64,000 nt of DNA from contig JBITNC010000001.1 of the NCBI GenBank assembly GCA_050084985.1, positions 4,712,001 through 4,776,000 on the forward strand. The letters run 5' to 3'. The notes beneath the pieces were generated by a model. It was given only the letters and a program-made list of their open reading frames with translations. It did not search any database and was not told the origin of the DNA. Origin of the DNA: Nageia nagi. Lineage: Eukaryota; Pinophyta. Of this stretch, positions 57,724 through 64,000 are shown piece by piece. Positions within the stretch are counted from its first letter, which is position 1; each line of letters starts with the position of its first letter. The position numbers and the translations under genes were made by a program.

Positions 57724-58211
57724 TGAAAGAAATAACACTAAAAACATAATTCCTAATCAATCAAGATCACATGAAAGCTCACAATTACATCTAAAAAATT
57801 CATAAAGCAATCTCACAACACAAGATGTAAGTGGTTCCTCTAACTAGGAGTACATCCACTAACTAGATCCTCAATCACAAATACAACTCTCTTACAATTC
57901 TCCTAATCTCAAATCCTACACTTCTATCCTATAGCATAACTTTACTCCATAATTGGTGTGTGATCACAAAGAGGGAGCCTTTTATTTATAGGCCAAAATC
58001 GCTCTTTGGATCATGCTTTTATCCAATATACAAAAGCATAACATACACATCCTTTTACCCAAGGGGCATGCTCATGACATGGAGTGTAGGACAATTTACA
58101 TTATCATATTCACTTAAATACTTAAGGTATCAAATGATACCCATAAGTATAGTTAATTTACATAGAATATTTAATACAAACCTTTACAATAATGCATTAT
58201 ACATTCCAACA
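57724..58211 (-). repeat. 5' LTR of C3
   Basis: The 488-bp LTR reads, on the minus strand, TGTTGGAATGTATAATGCAT...TTTCTTTCA. TATAAATA is at 57990-57983. It is the same subfamily and length as the C1 LTR (7776-8263). Confidence 0.9.
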
Positions 58212-60327
58212 GAGGAAGAAATACAAGAACTAAGTAAATAAGTAGCAAGATTTTGCCCTCAACTTAGAATACTTGCCTAATTAATAGGTTTTGTGTGGAA
58301 CCCCAATAAAATCCATTATTTTACAAAATTTATATTTCAGTATACAATAAAGATTCATCACTTTGAGATTGCATTATTTGAAAATTTCAAAATATGAAAA
58401 GTTTTGGGAGGGTAAATATGCTAAAGAAACTTTGCCAAAATTAGGCCAACCTCTTCATATTTTCAAGGAAAATTTGTTACAAGGGTGAGGCAAGCATAGA
58501 TTGGATAGCCATCCAGCTTAGTAGATCCTACAAAAAAGGGAGAATAGAATCCCTTGATACTACCACCACTTCCTAGGAGTCTTCTCTAAAAAAGAGAAGG
58601 AGAATTCAAACCCTTACTGAGAAATAACAAACCATAGAGAAGGATGAAAAACTTGTTAAAAAGTCCCACACCACTCAACCATGATCATAAAGGATTGGTT
58701 ATGGAAAAAGAGACAAAACATTTTGATACAGAGGAATTGTGAAAGCCTTAAGATGCATACATTAGTGCCCAATAAGAAGTCCTGGCACAAGAAGCAACCC
58801 CAAAAAAGGAATGCATGCAAGTTCAATAAGGTGGGGGGAATGTACATGGAGTTAGTATATCTATAGTAGCTGCACCTGGAGGTGGATCGAGCAATGATGG
58901 TGATGATGATGATGAATTCTAAAGGAAAAGAGACATTGAACCAATGGATAAAAATGATGATTATGATAAGGTCATGGACGAGGTAGAGAAAAAAATATAA
59001 ATTCAAGATCCTACACCTCCCAAGCAATCAAAACTTGCACAATAGGTCATGGCATATACCTCAAGTGTAATTAATCCTTCCCATTATTTAATTCCTACAA
59101 CCTCCCAAGAGGAGATTAAATCTATTTTTCTACACAAATTAGAGAGCCCATTGATTGGGCAGCTTTTGTTAATAAGCTTCCTATGCTTCTTAAGAAATAG
59201 TCAAGAATTTTGAGTAAAGTTATAGAAATATAAGATATTAAAATAGCATTGATGTCTTTTAAATAATAATAGTTGGATACTACTCTCACGATAATAATTG
59301 ATGTAAATATGTAGAGTGCTTCGGTAATTGACCAGTCTAGATTCCTTGTAAATACTTCAATGGTGGCTAGTAAAAGTCTTTAGACAATGGAGATTAAGAT
59401 AGAGAAATTAAATAAAAGAATAAATTAGTTTAAAAAATATTACTCCCTTAAATAAAAAATAATGGTTAGGTTGTAGAATAAAAATAAAGACTTGACTACA
59501 AAGCTTGATAAGCAAAGTTAGAATTTGAAAAGAGCTTGATAACAACAAAGGTTGAGTTAGATGGTGCTAATCAAACAATACAAGATCTTAAAGCTTAGGC
59601 TATAATCATAAATACTCAAAAGGTCATGCAAGTTGAGGTTGAGCTACACAATATCATTACTGCTAACAAAGTATTATCTGATGATAATTTAAAATTATTG
59701 CTGCTCATAAAGATTTTAGAAAATCCTTGGTGGAGCAAGTCAAAGACAAAATGGTGACATTATCACACTTGCATATGTTAAAGGAATAGGTACTACAAGA
59801 AATCAAGGAATTCAACACACAAATTGCTCTCCATTAGCTAGCTCTAAATATTCCAAGATCAATTTTAAAAAAAAAATTAGAGTTGGTTAAAAGGCTTGAC
59901 TAAGAAGGACATAGCAACCATTACTCCTAGAACAAGATAATTATATTTAAGAAGGATATGGGATATATGTGAACTCCAAAATTTGGTGTTCAACATGGAC
60001 ATTGGTAAGCACTAACTCATAAAAGATCTAGGATTCATTAATAAATTCTTTGATTGAGATGAAAGCTCCCAAATTATGGGAAGAATAGAATGTGCAGGTA
60101 GTGCTGCTAGTTGGGTAGCCAATACCATCCAATTCCTTGAGTAGTCCTTTATGAGAAGCAAATCTCATATTTATAATAAATAAATGACTTCACTCAAGAG
60201 GTAATTACAAGGTTTTTGCATGTTGGGAGGTTAGAGAATGTTCTGATAGGCTTCAGAGAAGATATTATAAAGATTCAAGCATCTCCTATTCTATCACAAG
60301 TTGATTTTCAAGATCTTAAGGATTTAA
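58212..60327 (+). pseudogene. G2 3' coding region, continued after C3
   Basis: The plus strand resumes with EEEIQELSK (58212-58239) and then broken frames: KKKRMHAS-like basic text near 58800, DDDDEF near 58900, TSQEEIKSIF near 59100. At 59380-59880 charged heptad-like text (MEIKIEKLNKRIN, KVELDGANQTIQDLKA, KVMQVEVELHNIITANKVLS) suggests coiled coil. At 59990-60170: NMDIGKH, GFINKFFD, MGRIECAGSAASWVANTIQFLE. Probably the remainder of the unknown post-integrase ORF; not recognised. Confidence 0.4.
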
Positions 60328-61815
60328 ATACAAAGTGTTTAGGAGTTGTGTAAATAGAAAGTGTCTAAGAGTTGTATAAATATAAAGCATTTAGGAGTTG
60401 CATTAATACAAAGTGTCTAGGAGTTATATAAATGCAAGTCTAAGATATAAAACAAAGCCCATCAATTTTCAACGATGATATCATAGGTTTTGGCAAAAAT
60501 CAATGGGTCCTAGAATAAGTAATGGTAGGTGAAGATTCACAAAGATTTCAAATAGAGCCCATTAATTTTGAGTGATGACATCATAATTTTTGGCAAAAAT
60601 TAGCAAGTCCCATAATAAGTAATGGTGGGTGAGGATTCACAAAGATATCAAATAGAGCCCATCGATTTTAAGTGATGACATCATAATTTTTAGTAAAAAA
60701 TTAACAGGTGCTGGAAGAGCTAGATCATCAATAAAGCCCAAAAAAAGGAAATAAGACCCGCTAAACTAAGGAAAGAGTAATGGGAAATAAGTAACACCCA
60801 ATTACACTTGATCTTAAGTGTTTGACCCCTAAGGCCCTATTAATGTGTCGACTCTAACTCATTTCCACATAACAATGGCAGTTCATTCTTGAAGTAAGTT
60901 GATATATTATTCACAAATCCCCATTACTCTATTCATTCACAACTATAGTATGGATCATCAATAGTTGCAGAGAAGTAGATAGTTACCGATAGAGCATAGT
61001 ACTAGATTGTACATATCACATTATAGATAAGTATTCATTCAATTAGCTACAATACCATTTTCAATCAACTACAAGGCCGAAGGAGTATCAATGACATGTC
61101 AAAAGGATTGCAACTCTATGGACATGACTGTTTAGAAATTACAAATTCCTAGATAGTCATGCTATTGGTACTTGTTCACTATTTAATCTAACATAGTTGT
61201 AGTATTTATTGTAAATAGTTTTCTTTGCTAGCCAGATTAAAGATATGTAATTATGTACATTAATGAGATACAACCACCCCAACAGTGGAGAAAGATGTAT
61301 AAATGGTAAACTATTAGAAATTAAAAAGGTTGAAAATTTTACCTAATTTGCTTAGATTTGTAAGATGCTTTCACATATGATAATACAAATAGACAATGCT
61401 TTGCCCTCCTACAACAAGTGGTTGTTTATTTCTTTTGTAAATGTTATGTGTGAGATGTTTTCTTAAAATTGTGGCCATGTATTATGATTATGAGATCCTA
61501 AGGATAAGATAGCTTGTTATTCTTCATCCTGGCTTTGGATTGTTGCCTATGTTGCAATGCCCAGATTGTATATTTCTTATTTTAGTTTTACTTCATTTGA
61601 TTATCATTTTCTTGTAACTTTTTACTTTTCTATCTCTTTCCTATTACTTTAAACCTTCACAATATATAGGAACCAACCTATAATTCAAAGATTGATTAGA
61701 AAACTAACACAATTGTATTCCCACCACCTTCTTCTCTCTTAAGGAACCAACTGTTGTGGGTAGTGAAGAACACAACCAAACCAAACCCCTTGAGGTTACA
61801 CTATATCAATCAACA
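60328..61815 (+). repeat. 3' LTR of G2, 5'-truncated
   Basis: Matches 39870-41286 of the 5' LTR: four minisatellite units, three 100-bp units (two in the 5' LTR), then ACTTGATCTTAAGTG, ATAGTATGGATCATCAATAG and the end TCAATCAACA. The first ~235 bases of the LTR and any polypurine tract are absent, so a deletion removed the internal/LTR junction. Confidence 0.83.
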
Positions 61816-61820
61816 GTTAG
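61816..61820. repeat. Target-site duplication of G2, right copy (GTTAG)
   Basis: GTTAG after the 3' LTR corresponds to GATAG (39629-39633) before the 5' LTR, one mismatch. The LINE frame on both sides is continuous apart from this repeat, supporting the boundaries. Confidence 0.7.
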
Positions 61821-64000
61821 GAATGATGTGACATAAGCAATTATAGAATTCTTTAATAATGGTAAGCTTCTTAAATCTTGGAATGTTACATTCCTTGTCT
61901 TAGTACCAAATACATTAACAACAAAGGAACTAAAAGATTATAGATTAATTAGTTTATGCAATGTGATTTATTAAAGTATCACCAAGATTCTTGTAGAAAA
62001 AATGAAGCATATTCTTCATCGCATTATTTAAAAGGAGCAAGATGATTCTTTGCAAGGAAGAAAAATAACAAAAGGAATAATTTTGATGTGTGAAGTATTG
62101 CATTTTGTAAAAGGAGAGAAAGGAAGAGATGATTCTACTAAAACTTGATATGGAGAAAGCTTGTGATAGAGTAAACTAGAAATTCCTTTACCTTACTCTC
62201 CAAAGATTTGGTTTTGGTGACACTTGGAGAAAATGGGTGTGGGAATGCATATCAACTCCAAGTTTTCTAGTTATAATTAATGGAGAACTAGTTTGCTTCT
62301 TTGGATAAGAGAGAGGATTAATACAAGGTGATCCAGTATCACCTTATTCATAATAATGGATGAATCATTGGGTAGAACCATTCAAAATGCACATCAAGAA
62401 AACAAAATAAAGGGAATAATCTACCAACTATATAGTGTGATCATATCACACATCACAATTTGTGGATGATACCATCATGGTAAAAAAAATATGGGAGAAT
62501 TAAGCAAAGCAATTCAATAAAATCTTGAGAGGGTATGAAAGGGCATCCCATCAAAAATTTAATATGCATAATATAAAACTCTATATGTTACATTCTTCAA
62601 AGAGAAAGCAAAAAAAAATGGAAAAGATAATTGGATGCTTAATAGATGATTTAGCAACAAAGTATTTGGCTATGCCTCTTTTTATGGGGAGGATAAAATC
62701 TAGCTTCTAGGATGATATACTAGATAAAGTAAACAAAAAACTTATAGGGTGGAAAGAGAAAACTCTTTCCTATACAATAAAACTCCTACTTATTAAACAT
62801 ACCCTATAAAGCATACCAATTTATAGTGCTATGGTTTTTAAGATGTCGAAGATAAATGCTAAGAAGGTTGACTAGGTGTGTAGAGTATTCCTATGGGATG
62901 GAGGCTCTAAAAGGAAAAAGTTTTCTTGGGTAGCATGGAACAAATTTTGAGAGTAAAAGGGCATAGGTGGATTGGGCTTGAAAAGAACATTTCTTCTTAT
63001 TCAAGCTTTGAGAGGAAATTGGCTATAGAGGAAGATAGGGAATGTATTAGGATTTGCAAATAAAAGTATTTAGAAAAATCGAATTCCATCCTAATGGTAG
63101 CAAATCCCCCATATGGCTTTCCCTTTTGGAATGGTCTCATCAATATTAGACATGTAATTACTAAAAATATTAAAGGAAAGGTTAGAAGAGATGATTTCCT
63201 CTTCTTTTAGGAGGAAAATTAGTTGAGAGACAAACCTTTAATATATTATAAATACATTATAAAGGAATTTCCATGGTTTATTAAGGAACAAGGAGAGAAA
63301 TTTATGATTACTTTTTGGCTCAATCAAGAAAATTATGGTTCAAGATACCACCCTAGAATGAGAGTAAAGAACTTTGCATCAATCTTACATCAGAAATAGA
63401 AAAAGAGAAAATAACCTTAACCTAGGAAAAGGATCGACCTATCTAGAGGGTATCTAAGAATGGAGACTATAATATCAAAGATGCAGTTAAGTGGTTGTTA
63501 AATGATTTGGGAGAAGGGAATAAAGATTTATAGAAAAAGACTTGGTTGAAAGGTTTAATTCCTAATATTTCCTTCTTCATGTGGTTAGTGGCACATAACA
63601 AGTTGGATACAGTTGAAAAATTATAAAAGAAATGGTTGCTAATTCCTAACATATGTTGCCTATGCCTTAAGATGAAGAAATTGAAAAAATCACATTTTCA
63701 TACACCATAGTTACACCATTGAGATATGGAATAGATTAAAAAGGATTTAAACTTACAAGGAGCTCTACCAAAAATAATAAATGACCTTATCTTATAATGA
63801 CAACCTAATAGAGGCAATAAAATAAGAAAATTATGGTGGAGCTACATTTTGGCCCATACCCTATGGAAGGTGTATAAGGAAAGAAATGAGAGAATGTTAA
63901 ACAATAGGGGAAAGGTGGCCCTAAATACTTTCATGCTAAGCATGTTAAGAGCTATTGAAAACTTTAAAGCTTACGTGAAGAAGGAAGATTTGAAAGTGAT
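61821..64000 (+). mobile_element. L1-type LINE, 3' part (RT and zf-RVT), runs off window
   Basis: Continuation of the LINE broken at 39633. It reads AIIEFFNNGKLLKSWNVTFL, VLVPN, LKDYRLISLCNVIY (61935-61975), ILVEKMKHILHRII, DDSLQGRKIT, then after frameshifts the catalytic FVDD at 62459-62470 (usual FADD). KLYMLHSSKRKQKKMEKIIG (62573-62632) and YLAMPLFMGRIKSSFW follow. GIGGLGLKR is near 62960. The C-terminal zf-RVT region reads IKDAVKWLLNDLGEGNKDL, KTWLKGLIPNISFFMWLVAH, NKLDTVEKL (63475-63620). Numerous stops; no active element. The 3' end and poly-A tail lie beyond the window. Confidence 0.87.

Larger units (their letters stand above)
49205..58211 (-). mobile_element. Ty1/copia element C3, nested in G2
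   Basis: This minus-strand copia element has a 5' LTR (57724-58211), an initiator-Met primer site (57709-57720), a 3.4-kb leader, gag (from 54306), protease, integrase, RT, RNase H and a 3' untranslated region that matches C1/C2 inverted down to about 49205. The 3' LTR is missing, so its left end is a truncation or deletion. It belongs to the same family as C1 by LTR and leader. A rearrangement at 49936-51098 duplicates part of RT-RNase H. Confidence 0.88.
39634..61815 (+). mobile_element. Tat-like Ty3/gypsy element G2 (inserted in LINE)
   Basis: Boundaries: TGTATTCC...CAATCAACA with flanks GATAG (39629-39633) and GTTAG (61816-61820), a 4/5 match for a 5-bp duplication, and perfect continuity of the LINE across the gap. 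Order: 5' LTR, primer site, gag, protease, second RNase H, RT, RNase H, integrase, a 3' coding region, partial 3' LTR. C3 (minus-strand copia) is nested in the 3' coding region. All genes have stops. The RNase H position before RT differs from G1. Confidence 0.87.

Noticed and set aside
58656-59027. 123-codon hydrophobic minus-strand frame
   Set aside because: No homologue or motif; the opposite strand reads as charged G2 3' coding sequence and the GATGATGAT run makes the minus strand Ile/His-rich by chance.

Overview
This window is an AT-rich stretch of intergenic DNA from a land plant, almost certainly one with a large, repeat-filled genome. The evidence is the repeat content: Ty1/copia elements of plant type with an initiator-Met primer site, Ty3/gypsy elements of the plant Tat lineage (extra archaeal-type RNase H, antisense plant-mobile-domain ORF), and a plant L1-type LINE with a DUF4283-like ORF1. 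I found no convincing intact host gene, tRNA, rRNA or CRISPR. Species cannot be named from what I see. Almost every coding region is broken by stops and frameshifts, often TAA/TAG where conserved Gln or Trp is expected, so most entries are pseudogenes inside mobile elements.

Layout. (1) 1-727 is the 3' end of a copia element (C0) with its LTR (238-727), followed by a 0.6 kb flank that recurs at 20940-21530. (2) ~1320-8263 is a second copia element (C1, +), 5'-truncated, with a tandemly duplicated 3' end. (3) 8264-10285 has nothing I recognise. (4) 10291-34007 is one Tat-lineage gypsy element (G1, minus strand), bounded by two related LTRs (865 and 880 bp) and a perfect 5-bp target-site duplication TGATG. 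Its order, read on the minus strand, is LTR, long leader, gag, protease, RT, RNase H, archaeal-type RNase H (aRH), integrase, a long 3' region with an antisense plant-mobile-domain ORF, polypurine tract, LTR. A 5'-truncated copia element (C2, +, ~16146-20939) lies inside that 3' region. (5) 34013-36300 is unassigned. (6) ~36600 to the window end is a LINE (+) split in two (36600-39633 and 61821-64000) by a second Tat-like gypsy element (G2, +, 39634-61815), with a near-match 5-bp duplication GATAG/GTTAG. (7) G2 itself carries a minus-strand copia element (C3, ~49205-58211), so this part is a three-level nest: copia in gypsy in LINE.

The most interesting point is the contrast between the two gypsy elements. 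G1 has the usual Tat order RT-RH-aRH-integrase. G2 has its second RNase H, with all four acidic residues still present, upstream of RT, between protease and RT. G2 also has a long unrecognised sense-strand coding region after integrase, continuing on the far side of C3 into a region predicted by eye to form coiled coil. Other structural oddities are a duplicate-inverted-inverted-duplicate rearrangement in C3, a conserved repeated motif in the 3' untranslated region of all three copia bodies, and a GC-richer reading frame abutting truncated C2. Identities and domain calls are by eye; no alignment or database search was run.
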